A DNA stretch of 64,000 nt, taken from NCBI RefSeq assembly GCF_021390495.1, contig NZ_JAJEJP010000001.1:1302001-1366000 (forward strand), read 5' to 3'. The stretch comes from Paraburkholderia sp. ZP32-5. Its GTDB lineage: Bacteria > Pseudomonadota > Gammaproteobacteria > Burkholderiales > Burkholderiaceae. Position 1 is the first letter of the stretch. Each line of letters starts with the position of its first letter. The notes under the pieces are model-generated. The model made no database searches. It saw only the letters and a program-made list of their open reading frames with translations, and was not told where the DNA came from. This document shows, in pieces, positions 56,740-64,000 of this stretch. The translations under genes were made by a program, and so were the position numbers.

Positions 56740-57783
56740 TCATGCAGCGGCGCTTTCCTCGCGATATGAGGTACGCGGCAGGGGCTTCAGATGCGCGGCG
56801 AACTGCGCGGACGCCGCTGCCCACGAGAAGCGCTCAGCCCATGCGCGTGCGTCCTGACGATCGATTTTCAGTGCCGCCAGACAGGCCTCGCGCAGATCCT
56901 CGTCCATTGCACCGGCGTTGCCGTCACCGAGTACGTCGATCGGACCGGTGACCGGATACGCCGCGACCGGCGTGCCGCACGCGAGCGCTTCGAGCAGCAC
57001 GAGACCGAATGTGTCGGTGCGGCTCGGGAACACGAACACGTCGGCGGCCGCGTAGACCTTCGCCAACTCGGCCTGCGTGAGCACGCCGAGATAGTTGACT
57101 TCCGGATAGCGCGATTTCAGTTCGGCGAGCGCGGGGCCTTCGCCCGCGACCCACTTCGAGCCGGGCAGATCGATCTGCAGGAACGCCTCGACGTTCTTTT
57201 CGACCGCGACGCGGCCCACGTACAGGAAGATCGGCCGCGCGGTGTTGAGCACCTTCGAGTCCATCGGATGGAAGATCTCGAGGTCGACACCGCGGGTCCA
57301 CAACACGACGTTCGTGAAGCCGAACTTTTCGAGGTCCTGCTTGACGACCGGCGTCGGTGCCATCACCGCCAGCGACGGCTTGTGGAACCAGTGCAGAAAC
57401 TTGTAGGTGGCCGACAGCGGAATCTTGAAGCGCGCCTGCACGTATTCGGGAAAGCGCGTGTGATAGGCGGTCGTGAACGGCAGCTTGTGTTCGATCGCAT
57501 AGGCGCGCGCGGCCATGCCGAGCGGGCCTTCGGTCGCGATATGCAGCGCGTCGGGCGCGAACTGATCGATGCGCGCGCGCAGCTTGCGGCGCGGCAGCAG
57601 CGACAGACGGATCTCCGGATACGTGGGGCAGGGGATCGTTTTGAATTCGAGCGGCGTCAGCAGTTCGACCTGGTGACCCAGCTCGGTCAGTTCACGCCGC
57701 GTGTTCTTCAGCGTGCGCACGACGCCGTTGACCTGCGGCTCCCATGCGTCGGTGACGATCATGATCTTCATCGATTTGTTCAT
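56740..57783 (-). CDS. Glycosyltransferase family 4, Agt-like glycolipid synthase
   Basis: 347 residues, GT-B fold. N-terminal IMIVTDAWEPQVNGVVRTLK with the acceptor-side GVV loop, LLTPLEFKTIPCPTYPEIRL, AYHTRFPEYVQARF, GRVAVEKNVEAFL at the second Rossmann domain, then the donor-binding SRTDTFGLVLLEALACGTP with the family EX7E motif. This is the group containing diacylglycerol glycosyltransferases (Agt) and mannosyltransferases of the MgtA/PimB type. Position between a PlcP-like gene and dgkA favours diacylglycerol as acceptor. 34 bases behind the PlcP-like gene. Confidence 0.88.
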   Translation of the reverse strand: MNKSMKIMIVTDAWEPQVNGVVRTLKNTRRELTELGHQVELLTPLEFKTIPCPTYPEIRLSLLPRRKLRARIDQFAPDALHIATEGPLGMAARAYAIEHKLPFTTAYHTRFPEYVQARFKIPLSATYKFLHWFHKPSLAVMAPTPVVKQDLEKFGFTNVVLWTRGVDLEIFHPMDSKVLNTARPIFLYVGRVAVEKNVEAFLQIDLPGSKWVAGEGPALAELKSRYPEVNYLGVLTQAELAKVYAAADVFVFPSRTDTFGLVLLEALACGTPVAAYPVTGPIDVLGDGNAGAMDEDLREACLAALKIDRQDARAWAERFSWAAASAQFAAHLKPLPRTSYREESAAA

Positions 57784-57817
57784 CGATCCGGGCCCTGTGA
57801 AAGTGGAGGTGGAACTG

Positions 57818-58759
57818 CTATGCAGTGGCGCGGGCCTTCTGCGTGCCCGTTTGCGGCGCGCGCAGCGTGGTCCAGTAAATCACCTTGAGTTCGCCTTCAT
57901 AGGTCTCGACGAGGGCCGACAGACTCTCGACCCAGTCGCCGTCGTTGCAATAGAGCACGCCGTCGATCTCGCGCATCTCGGCCTTGTGGATGTGTCCGCA
58001 GACCACGCCGTCGCAGCCGCGGCGGCGCGCTTCGTCGGTCATCACCGTTTCGAACGACGAGATGAAGTTCACCGCGTTCTTTACCTGATGCTTCAGGTAC
58101 TGCGACAGCGACCAGTACGGGAAGCCGAGCTTGCTGCGGATCCGGTTGAACCAGCGGTTCAGCACGAGGATCATCGTGTAGAGCGTGTCGCCGAGATAGG
58201 CGAGCCACTTCGCGTGCTGGATCACGCCGTCGAACAGATCGCCGTGCACGATCCACAACCGTTTGCCGGCGAGCGTCGTGTGAAAGGCTTCACCGCGCAC
58301 GTGGATGTCGCCGAACGCGAGATCGCAGAACTGGCGCGCGGCTTCGTCGTGATTGCCCGGCACGTAGATGACCTGAGTGCCCTTGCGCGCCTTGCGCAGC
58401 ACTTTCTGCACGACGTCGTTGTGGCCCTGCGGCCAGTACCAGCCCTTCTTCAGCTGCCAGCCGTCGATGATGTCGCCGACGAGGTACAGGTACTCCGATT
58501 CGTTATGGCGCAGGAAGTCGAGCAGATAGTTCGCCTGGCAGCCGCTGGAACCGAGATGGATGTCGGATAGCCAGATGGTGCGATAGCGATGCGGATCGGC
58601 GTGAGTGTCGTCGGCGTGATCGGCGTTGGCATCGAATGGCGGCGTCACCGGTAACGGCAAACCGTGCTGGGTGGAACCGGGGGCCGGACGGAACGCGACA
58701 GGGTCGACGCTCGGGCCGTTTTGGCGAAAGAAGGAAGTCGCGGACGTTTTGGTGTCCAT
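57818..58759 (-). CDS. PlcP-like metallophosphoesterase (LpxH-family fold), putative phospholipase C
   Basis: 313 residues, ~57-residue N-terminal tail, then calcineurin-like motifs: WLSDIHLGSSG (Asp66, His68), LVGDIIDGWQLKKGWYWPQ, YVPGNHDEAAR, WIVHGDLFDGV and VVCGHIHKAEM. Annotation pipelines call this group UDP-2,3-diacylglucosamine diphosphatase. The GDIIDGW...WYWPQxHND stretch resembles Sinorhizobium PlcP, which releases diacylglycerol from phospholipids when phosphate is scarce. The Pho-box match just upstream and the downstream GT4 and dgkA favour PlcP over LpxH. Activity unproven here. Confidence 0.85.
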   Translation of the reverse strand: MDTKTSATSFFRQNGPSVDPVAFRPAPGSTQHGLPLPVTPPFDANADHADDTHADPHRYRTIWLSDIHLGSSGCQANYLLDFLRHNESEYLYLVGDIIDGWQLKKGWYWPQGHNDVVQKVLRKARKGTQVIYVPGNHDEAARQFCDLAFGDIHVRGEAFHTTLAGKRLWIVHGDLFDGVIQHAKWLAYLGDTLYTMILVLNRWFNRIRSKLGFPYWSLSQYLKHQVKNAVNFISSFETVMTDEARRRGCDGVVCGHIHKAEMREIDGVLYCNDGDWVESLSALVETYEGELKVIYWTTLRAPQTGTQKARATA

Positions 58760-58803
58760 GGCTCACGCGTCGAGTGGCGATGCCCGTATTGGGCCAGGCG
58801 CGC

Positions 58804-58821
58804 GTGACTGTGCCGTGACAG
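58804..58821 (-). promoter_or_regulatory. Pho box (PhoB operator) of the plcP-like operon
   Basis: Leftward reading CTGTCACGGCACAGTCAC: two 7-mers (CTGTCAC, CAGTCAC) separated by four bases, an 11-bp period, against the PhoB consensus CTGTCAT-N4-CTGTCAT/C. A CAATAC-type -10 lies about 12 bases downstream, the usual place when PhoB replaces the -35. It is 44 bases before the ATG at 58759. Confidence 0.75.
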
Positions 58822-58907
58822 TCATGAGAAGTTCTTATTACGAGGGGGCCGTGCCGGGGGCTGGGTTTGTCGTTGGTCTGGCTTTTTGGGTTTTTTCTTG
58901 ACCTGTT

Positions 58908-59432
58908 CTAGCGAGCGACCCCAACCACCCTGGTCCCCGCAATCCGATCATGCAGAAACTGCCGCTGCGGATCGAACCGCCCACTCGCGGCCCACACCAC
59001 GAACCAGACACCCGAAACCACAAGCGTCTGCGGCACCCCCATCCCAAGCACCGGATGCAACGCAAGCGGCGGCAAAAACCACAACCATGCCAGCACATAA
59101 CGCGCGATCGCCCGAGCGACGGAAAGCGGCGCGCCGTCAGCGCTCACGACACGCAGACGCCAGGTCTTCATCGGCAGCGTCTGGCCGCCGTGAGTCCAGA
59201 ACCATACAAAGTACGCGCCGACGACGAGTCCGATCCAGCCGGCGAGCAGGTTGTGGTGCGTGAGCCCGTTGCGTTGCTGCGTCAGCGTGCTGAACAGATA
59301 GCCGGCGAGGAACACGACGCCGAACAGGATCACCGCTTCGTAGAGCAGCGCCGCGAGCCGCCGCCGTACGGTGGGCGCCGTGCCGTCGGGGGCAGCGGCG
59401 GGCAAAGTCGGAGTGGCGAGCGGTTGGGACAC
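58908..59432 (-). CDS. RDD family membrane protein
   Basis: 174 residues, three to four membrane helices. RRRLAALLYEAVILFG supplies the first of the R/D residues of the RDD domain, then WFWTHGGQTLPMKTWRLRVV with the conserved GQT-x-K motif, and the C-terminal QFLHDRIAGTRVV carrying the Asp-Arg pair. Function of the domain is unsettled; some members act as Na+/H+ antiporters. Follows DUF3106 by 30 bases in the sigma-factor cluster. Confidence 0.92.
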   Translation of the reverse strand: MSQPLATPTLPAAAPDGTAPTVRRRLAALLYEAVILFGVVFLAGYLFSTLTQQRNGLTHHNLLAGWIGLVVGAYFVWFWTHGGQTLPMKTWRLRVVSADGAPLSVARAIARYVLAWLWFLPPLALHPVLGMGVPQTLVVSGVWFVVWAASGRFDPQRQFLHDRIAGTRVVGVAR

Positions 59433-59462
59433 GGGATGGAGGGCGGCGTGAGGAGAGTGGGT

Positions 59463-60242
59463 TCAGGAGCCGTTGAAGATCGACGGTGCTTCGGCCGGTG
59501 ACACCGGGATCGGCGTGGCCGGCACGAAGCTGCCCGCGGCCGGAATCGCGGGAGGCGACGGCAGCGGCGCCGCGGCCGGTCCCGACGCGGCAGCCGCGGC
59601 GCTGGCCGCCACTGCGGCGCTGGCGCCGGCTTTCTGCTCGCGCGCGTTGACGAGCCGGTCGATGCCCTTGATTTCGTTGTGCGCCGACGGCGGCGCGCTC
59701 ACGACGCTCGGCCGGCGTTTGTGCTCGCTGGCGGCAAGCCGCTCCTTCTGTTCTTCGGGTAGCTGCTGATACGCCTTCCACGCATTCTGGCGGGCTTCGC
59801 GCGGCAATTCCTTCGACACCTGATAGTTCTCGCGCGCGACGCGGCGCTGGTCGGGCGTCATGCGCACCCACTCACTCATGCGTTCATGCAGACGCTTTTG
59901 CGCATCGGGCGACATCTTCGGGTAACGCGACGCGATCTTGATCCATTTGCGTTTGCGTTCGTCGCTAAACGAGTCCCACTGGGATTCGAACGGCGCAAGC
60001 GCGACGTGGTCGGCGGCGCTCAGCCGGGACCATGCGAGCGGACTGTTGCTACCCGGCAGGCCGGGCAATTCGACGGACAGTGCCGGCACCGGCGCGGGCC
60101 CATGCGCACCGGCGTTGCCGCCTGCCGGGCGGGCGCTCACGGGCGACGGACTCGGGTGAAAGCGCGGATAGGTTGCGGCGAACGACACCAGGGCCGCAAT
60201 CGTGCATCCGAAAACAACGGCCAGGCCGCGCTTGTAACTCAC
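59463..60242 (-). CDS. DUF3106 protein
   Basis: 259 residues from a GTG at 60242, with GGAG nine bases upstream; an ATG at 60308 would overlap DUF3619 by 50 bases. A signal-anchor-like helix at residues 8-22 (AVVFGCTIAALVSFAAT) is followed by the DUF3106 core: LAPFESQWDSFSDERKRKWI, RLHERMSEWVRMTPDQRR and LPEEQKERLAA. Tandem helical W-x-x-L/M-P-x-x-R repeats recall Spy/CpxP-like periplasmic helical proteins. An Ala/Pro-rich tail of about 80 residues follows. Function unknown. Confidence 0.88.
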   Translation of the reverse strand: MSYKRGLAVVFGCTIAALVSFAATYPRFHPSPSPVSARPAGGNAGAHGPAPVPALSVELPGLPGSNSPLAWSRLSAADHVALAPFESQWDSFSDERKRKWIKIASRYPKMSPDAQKRLHERMSEWVRMTPDQRRVARENYQVSKELPREARQNAWKAYQQLPEEQKERLAASEHKRRPSVVSAPPSAHNEIKGIDRLVNAREQKAGASAAVAASAAAAASGPAAAPLPSPPAIPAAGSFVPATPIPVSPAEAPSIFNGS

Positions 60243-60258
60243 CCGAAGAATCTCCCGC

Positions 60259-60690
60259 TCAGTGGGCGCGTGAAAGATACGCGTTGAAGCCGTGGTCGAG
60301 ATACGCATTGAGCGGCAGGTCGTCGCTCAGCATGGCCGCATCGATATCGGCCAGCTCCGCGGTGCGCTGGTGATCTTCCCAATACGCAATACCGATCAGG
60401 CTCACCACCAGCGCGACGACCGGCCATGCGAGCGCGAAGCGGCGCAGCGACGAGCGGCGGCGGGGTGCGGGGTCGGCTGGGGGCAGACCCGAGAGGCCGG
60501 CCGGCATGCCGGCGAAAGCGGGCACGAACACCGGCGCACTGACGGTTTCGGGCTTCTTGCGAGCAAGCGCCGCCCGACGTGCGGCGGCGAGCCGGTCGAC
60601 GGTGGGGGCGGGAAGGCTGGCGGTGGTTTCGTCGAGCGCGCGGCGCACCTGGCGGGCGAACTCGAGTTCTCTGTTTTCGAGGGAGCTCAT
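60259..60690 (-). CDS. DUF3619 protein, candidate anti-sigma partner
   Basis: 143 residues. Start overlaps the sigma-factor stop (ATGA). N-terminal part FARQVRRALDETTASLP and AARRAALARKKPE, a single membrane helix near residues 90-108 (ALAWPVVALVVSLIGIAYW), and a short acidic outer part with DIDAAMLSDDLPLNAYLDHGF. DUF3619 has no assigned function. Position and topology fit an anti-sigma factor with a cytoplasmic N-terminal domain, but no ZAS zinc motif is present. That role is inference. Confidence 0.9.
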   Translation of the reverse strand: MSSLENRELEFARQVRRALDETTASLPAPTVDRLAAARRAALARKKPETVSAPVFVPAFAGMPAGLSGLPPADPAPRRRSSLRRFALAWPVVALVVSLIGIAYWEDHQRTAELADIDAAMLSDDLPLNAYLDHGFNAYLSRAH

Positions 60691-61250
60691 AGCGTGATTC
60701 CTTTCGCCTTGAGCGCTTGCGCCAGCGTGTGGGTGGCCCGCGAGCAGTGCGTTTTCACGCTGCCTTCGGAGCAGCCCATTGCGGCGGCAGTCTCGGCGAC
60801 ATCCATATCCTCCCAATAACGCATGAGAAACGCCTCCCGTTGACGTGCCGGTAATTTCTGGATTTCATCGTCGATCAACTGCAGGACCTGCTCGCGTTCG
60901 AGCTTCTGCTCGTTGCTCTCGGCGCCGGCCGATCCCTGCTCGGCCTCGAAGGTCTCCAGCGGATCGAAATCGTCGTCTTCAGAATTGCCGAGCGATGAGA
61001 ACAGACTGATCCACGTGTTGCGTACTTTGGCACGACGGAAATAGTCGTGCATCGCATTCTGCAGAATACGCTGAAACAGCAGCGGCAGTTCGGCTGCCGG
61101 ACGGTCGCCGTATTTTTCGGCGAGTTTGATCATCGCGTCCTGCACGATGTCGAGCGACGCGTCATCGTCCCGCACGGCGTAGACCGTCTGCTTGAACGCG
61201 CGTCTTTCAACGCCCGCCAGAAAATCGGCGAGTTCCTTGTCTGATGCCAT
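60687..61250 (-). CDS. RNA polymerase ECF sigma factor
   Basis: 187 residues from the ATG at 61250. Region 2 covers about residues 10-80 (DASLDIVQDAMIKLAEKYGD, LPLLFQRILQNAMHDYFRRA), and region 4 covers 125-180 (IQKLPARQREAFLMRYWEDM, VAETAAAMGCSEGSVKTHCSRA, a good helix-turn-helix). An acidic loop (SEDDDFDPLETFEAEQG) links them. It belongs to a beta-proteobacterial ECF group with DUF3619 and DUF3106 downstream. Promoter target unknown. Divergent from ilvI over a 370-bp gap. Confidence 0.95.
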   Translation of the reverse strand: MASDKELADFLAGVERRAFKQTVYAVRDDDASLDIVQDAMIKLAEKYGDRPAAELPLLFQRILQNAMHDYFRRAKVRNTWISLFSSLGNSEDDDFDPLETFEAEQGSAGAESNEQKLEREQVLQLIDDEIQKLPARQREAFLMRYWEDMDVAETAAAMGCSEGSVKTHCSRATHTLAQALKAKGITL

Positions 61251-61443
61251 CCGTTTGGGGGTCGGCGCAGCAAGCGTGCGCGTAATCGGTCGAAAAATGT
61301 CGTAAAACTCGCGGATGCTAACAAACTTTCGCGACACTCGGGGTGAAACGTGCGTTAGCTTGCAATTACATAACGGCGCCTCGTGCGTCGCGACGATCGC
61401 CCGTCGCGCGGTGGCCGCCGACGTTCGCGCGAGGCAAATTTGC

Positions 61444-61472
61444 TTGACCGCGGACGTGTCTGCAGCTATCGT
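61444..61472 (+). promoter_or_regulatory. Candidate promoter for ilvIH
   Basis: TTGACC, 17 bases, TATCGT. It sits about 150 bases before the ilvI ATG. A 10-bp palindrome CTCAATTGAG at 61500-61509 lies in the leader. The rest of the 370-bp gap shows nothing recognised, including no obvious leader peptide rich in Ile/Leu/Val. Confidence 0.45.
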
Positions 61473-61620
61473 CGCTGGTTCGCAACATAAGTGAGTTGTC
61501 TCAATTGAGGTGCAGCCCAAGAAGCTCACCTGTCAACTGGACGCGCCGCTTGAACCCGAGCCACAAGCCCGGCAGAGAGCACCCGATCAATTTTTTGCCG
61601 AAAATTCGAAAGGTCAAACG

Positions 61621-63384
61621 ATGAATATGCCCAGCGCGGAATTCTCCACGTCGGATACGACCCCCCAACACGAAGCAGACTCTATCGGCGCCACCGTGCT
61701 CATGAAGGCACTGGCCGACGAAGAGGTCGAGTTCGTCTGGGGCTATCCCGGCGGCTCGGTACTCTACATTTACGACGAGCTGTACAAGCAGGACAAATTC
61801 CAGCACGTGCTGGTGCGCCATGAACAGGCCGCCGTCCACGCTGCCGACGCCTACTCGCGCTCGACCGGCAAGGTCGGCGTGTGTCTCGTGACCTCGGGCC
61901 CCGGCGTCACCAACGCGGTGACCGGTATCGCGACCGCGTACATGGACTCGATCCCGATGGTGATCATCACCGGTCAGGTTCCGACCGCGGCGATCGGTCA
62001 GGACGCATTCCAGGAATGCGACACGGTCGGTATCACGCGTCCTTGCGTGAAGCACAACTTCCTCGTGAAGGACGTGCGCGATCTCGCCGCTACCGTCAAG
62101 AAAGCCTTCTATATCGCCCGTACCGGCCGTCCCGGTCCGGTGCTGATCGACATTCCGAAAGACGTGTCGAAGGCGCCGTGCCAGTACGAGCCGCTCAAGA
62201 GCGTGTCGCTGCGCTCGTATAACCCGGTCACGAAGGGCCACTCCGGTCAGATCCGCAAGGCGGTCTCGCTGCTGTTGTCGGCAAAGCGCCCGTATATCTA
62301 TACCGGCGGCGGCATCATTCTCGCGGATGCGTCGCGTGAGCTGAACCAGTTCGCCGATCTGCTCGGCTTTCCCGTCACCAACACGCTGATGGGGCTGGGC
62401 GGCTACCGCGCGAGCGACAAAAAATTCCTCGGCATGCTCGGCATGCACGGCACGTACGAAGCCAACATGGCGATGCAGCACTGCGATGTGCTGATCGCGA
62501 TCGGCGCGCGCTTCGACGACCGTGTGATCGGCGACCCGGCGCACTTCGCGTCGCGTCCGCGCAAGATCATCCATATCGATATCGATCCTTCCTCCATTTC
62601 CAAGCGCGTCAAGGTCGACATTCCGATCGTCGGCGACGTGAAGGAAGTGCTGAAGGAGTTGATCGAGCAACTGCAGACAGCCGAGCATGGCCCCGACACC
62701 GCAGCGCTCGCCGACTGGTGGAAGGACATCGAAGGTTGGCGTTCGAAAGACTGCCTGAAGTTCGATCGCCAGAGTGAAATCATCAAGCCGCAATACGTGG
62801 TCGAAAAGGCGTGGGAGCTGACCGACGGCAACGCGTTCGTGTGCTCCGACGTCGGCCAGCATCAGATGTGGGCCGCGCAGTTCTATCGCTTCAACAAGCC
62901 GCGTCGCTGGATCAATTCGGGCGGTCTCGGCACGATGGGCTTCGGCTTGCCGGCCGCGATGGGCGTGAAGATGGCCCACCCGGACGACGACGTGCTGTGC
63001 ATCACCGGCGAAGGCTCGATCCAGATGTGTATCCAGGAGCTGTCGACCTGCAAGCAGTACGACCTCCCTGTGAAGATCCTTTCGCTGAACAACCGCTATC
63101 TGGGCATGGTGCGCCAGTGGCAGCAGATCGAATACAGCAAGCGCTATTCGCATTCGTACATGGATGCGCTGCCTGACTTCGTGAAGCTCGCCGAAGCGTA
63201 CGGTCACGTCGGCATGCGTATCGAACGCACCGCCGATGTCGAGCCGGCGCTGAAAGAAGCGCTGCGCCTGAAAGATCGCGCCGTGTTTCTCGACTTCCAG
63301 ACCGATCCGACCGAAAACGTCTGGCCGATGGTTCAGGCCGGCAAGGGCATCACCGAGATGCTGATGGGTTCGGAAGATCTGTAA
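61621..63384 (+). CDS. ilvI: Acetolactate synthase III large subunit
   Basis: 587 residues from the ATG at 61621 (AAAGG upstream); frame is open to 61510. Makes acetolactate or acetohydroxybutyrate in valine, leucine and isoleucine synthesis. N-terminal TPP domain with FVWGYPGGSVLYIYDEL and HEQAAVHAADAYSR (catalytic Glu), central FAD domain, and the C-terminal TPP/Mg site ITGEGSIQM...LNNRYLGMVRQWQ, where GDG is GEG, as in related beta-proteobacteria. Works with the IlvH subunit 111 bases downstream. Confidence 0.96.
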   Translation: MNMPSAEFSTSDTTPQHEADSIGATVLMKALADEEVEFVWGYPGGSVLYIYDELYKQDKFQHVLVRHEQAAVHAADAYSRSTGKVGVCLVTSGPGVTNAVTGIATAYMDSIPMVIITGQVPTAAIGQDAFQECDTVGITRPCVKHNFLVKDVRDLAATVKKAFYIARTGRPGPVLIDIPKDVSKAPCQYEPLKSVSLRSYNPVTKGHSGQIRKAVSLLLSAKRPYIYTGGGIILADASRELNQFADLLGFPVTNTLMGLGGYRASDKKFLGMLGMHGTYEANMAMQHCDVLIAIGARFDDRVIGDPAHFASRPRKIIHIDIDPSSISKRVKVDIPIVGDVKEVLKELIEQLQTAEHGPDTAALADWWKDIEGWRSKDCLKFDRQSEIIKPQYVVEKAWELTDGNAFVCSDVGQHQMWAAQFYRFNKPRRWINSGGLGTMGFGLPAAMGVKMAHPDDDVLCITGEGSIQMCIQELSTCKQYDLPVKILSLNNRYLGMVRQWQQIEYSKRYSHSYMDALPDFVKLAEAYGHVGMRIERTADVEPALKEALRLKDRAVFLDFQTDPTENVWPMVQAGKGITEMLMGSEDL

Positions 63385-63495
63385 CGGCGGCCCGGCGGCC
63401 GGCTTCGTCATGCGCGTCTTCAAAAAAGGCGTGGGCGGACGAAGCGGCGCCGCACCGTTCGTGGATATCGACACAACATCTGGAAGAAGCGAAAC

Positions 63496-63987
63496 ATGAG
63501 ACACATCATTTCCGTCCTGCTGGAAAACGAACCAGGCGCGTTGTCGCGCGTGGTGGGTCTGTTCTCGGCACGCGGCTACAACATTGAAACCTTGACGGTG
63601 GCTCCGACCGAAGACCGTTCGCTGTCGCGCATGACCATCGTCTCCATTGGCTCGGACGACGTGATCGAACAGATCACGAAGCATCTGAACCGCCTGATCG
63701 AGGTGGTGAAAGTGGTCGACCTTACCGAGGGCGCCCATATCGAACGCGAGCTGATGCTGATCAAGGTGAGGGCGGTCGGCAAGGAACGTGAGGAGATGAA
63801 GCGGATGTCGGATATTTTCCGTGGCCGCATCATCGACGTCACCGAAAAGACCTACACGATCGAACTGACGGGGGCGAGCGACAAGCTCGATGCCTTCATC
63901 GAAGGGCTCGATTCCACGGCGATTCTCGAGACGGTCCGCACGGGCAGTTCGGGCATTGGTCGCGGCGAGCGCATTCTGAAGGTCTGA
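63496..63987 (+). CDS. ilvH: Acetolactate synthase small (regulatory) subunit
   Basis: 163 residues. N-terminal ACT domain starting MRHIISVLLENEPGALSRVV with GLFSARGYNIETLTVAPTED, and a C-terminal domain with GRIIDVTEKTYTIELTG. It binds IlvI and confers valine feedback inhibition. ATG with GAAG-type site. Ends 13 bases before the window edge; ilvC would be the expected next gene but is outside. Confidence 0.97.
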   Translation: MRHIISVLLENEPGALSRVVGLFSARGYNIETLTVAPTEDRSLSRMTIVSIGSDDVIEQITKHLNRLIEVVKVVDLTEGAHIERELMLIKVRAVGKEREEMKRMSDIFRGRIIDVTEKTYTIELTGASDKLDAFIEGLDSTAILETVRTGSSGIGRGERILKV

Positions 63988-64000
63988 CGTCACGATCGCA

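Noticed and set aside
55997..56743. DgkA start at 56743 in the ATGA overlap with the GT4 stop
   Set aside because: Attractive for coupling, but the added residues are Ser/Arg-rich and look non-coding; kept only as an alternative.

Overview
The window is GC-rich chromosomal DNA of a beta-proteobacterium of the order Burkholderiales, most likely Paraburkholderia or a close relative. This is inferred from gene content and order: an LPS-core/msbA cluster, the yebC-purD-hemF-nadD-rsfS-rlmH-maf-rng block, kdpFABCDE, an ilvIH locus preceded by a divergent ECF-sigma/DUF3619/DUF3106/RDD cluster, and TACAAT/TATAAT-type -10 boxes. No rRNA, intact tRNA, CRISPR array or insertion sequence was seen.

Layout. 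(1) 1-8.4 kb: envelope polysaccharide genes (four glycosyltransferases, MsbA flippase, O-antigen-ligase-like protein), with a 188-bp array of 8-bp and 4-bp repeats directly against the ligase stop codon. (2) 8.4-18.9 kb: ordinary chromosomal genes (rdgC, MFS transporter, two VOC proteins, NlpC/P60 lipoprotein, Mop protein, free-Met-R-sulfoxide reductase, PAS-GGDEF-EAL protein, MscS channel). (3) About 18.95-25.75 kb: a visibly AT-richer block that reads as a decayed prophage end. It holds a 111-bp nested inverted repeat, a small SRA-like protein, a J-like tail fragment, a tailspike, an SGNH esterase, an opposing O-acyltransferase, a broken holin, an orphan terminator and an unknown gene. (4) 25.8-34.7 kb: a leftward housekeeping block (rng, maf, rlmH, rsfS, nadD, hemF, purD, yebC, upp). 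(5) 35-46.2 kb: SDR, mgsA, qor and the complete kdp potassium system with its sensor and regulator. (6) 46.2-51.2 kb: guanidine-II riboswitch with sugE/gdx, DUF4126, a large FtsX-type permease, truncated haemoglobin, DUF924. (7) 51.2-55.7 kb: ArnT-like transferase, SDR, LOG protein, TetR. (8) 56-58.8 kb: a leftward dgkA, GT4, metallophosphoesterase unit behind a good Pho-box match, read here as a PlcP-Agt-DgkA lipid-remodelling operon for phosphate starvation. (9) 58.9-64 kb: RDD, DUF3106, DUF3619 and ECF sigma factor, then divergent ilvI and ilvH.

Themes. Envelope chemistry recurs: LPS assembly, surface-glycan binding, esterase and acylation genes in the prophage remnant, an ArnT-like transferase, and phosphate-dependent membrane lipid exchange. 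The two most interesting units are the Pho-box/PlcP/GT4/DgkA operon and the tailspike/SGNH esterase/acyltransferase remnant, which looks like a leftover serotype-conversion module. Domain calls come from motif reading and have not been checked by database search.
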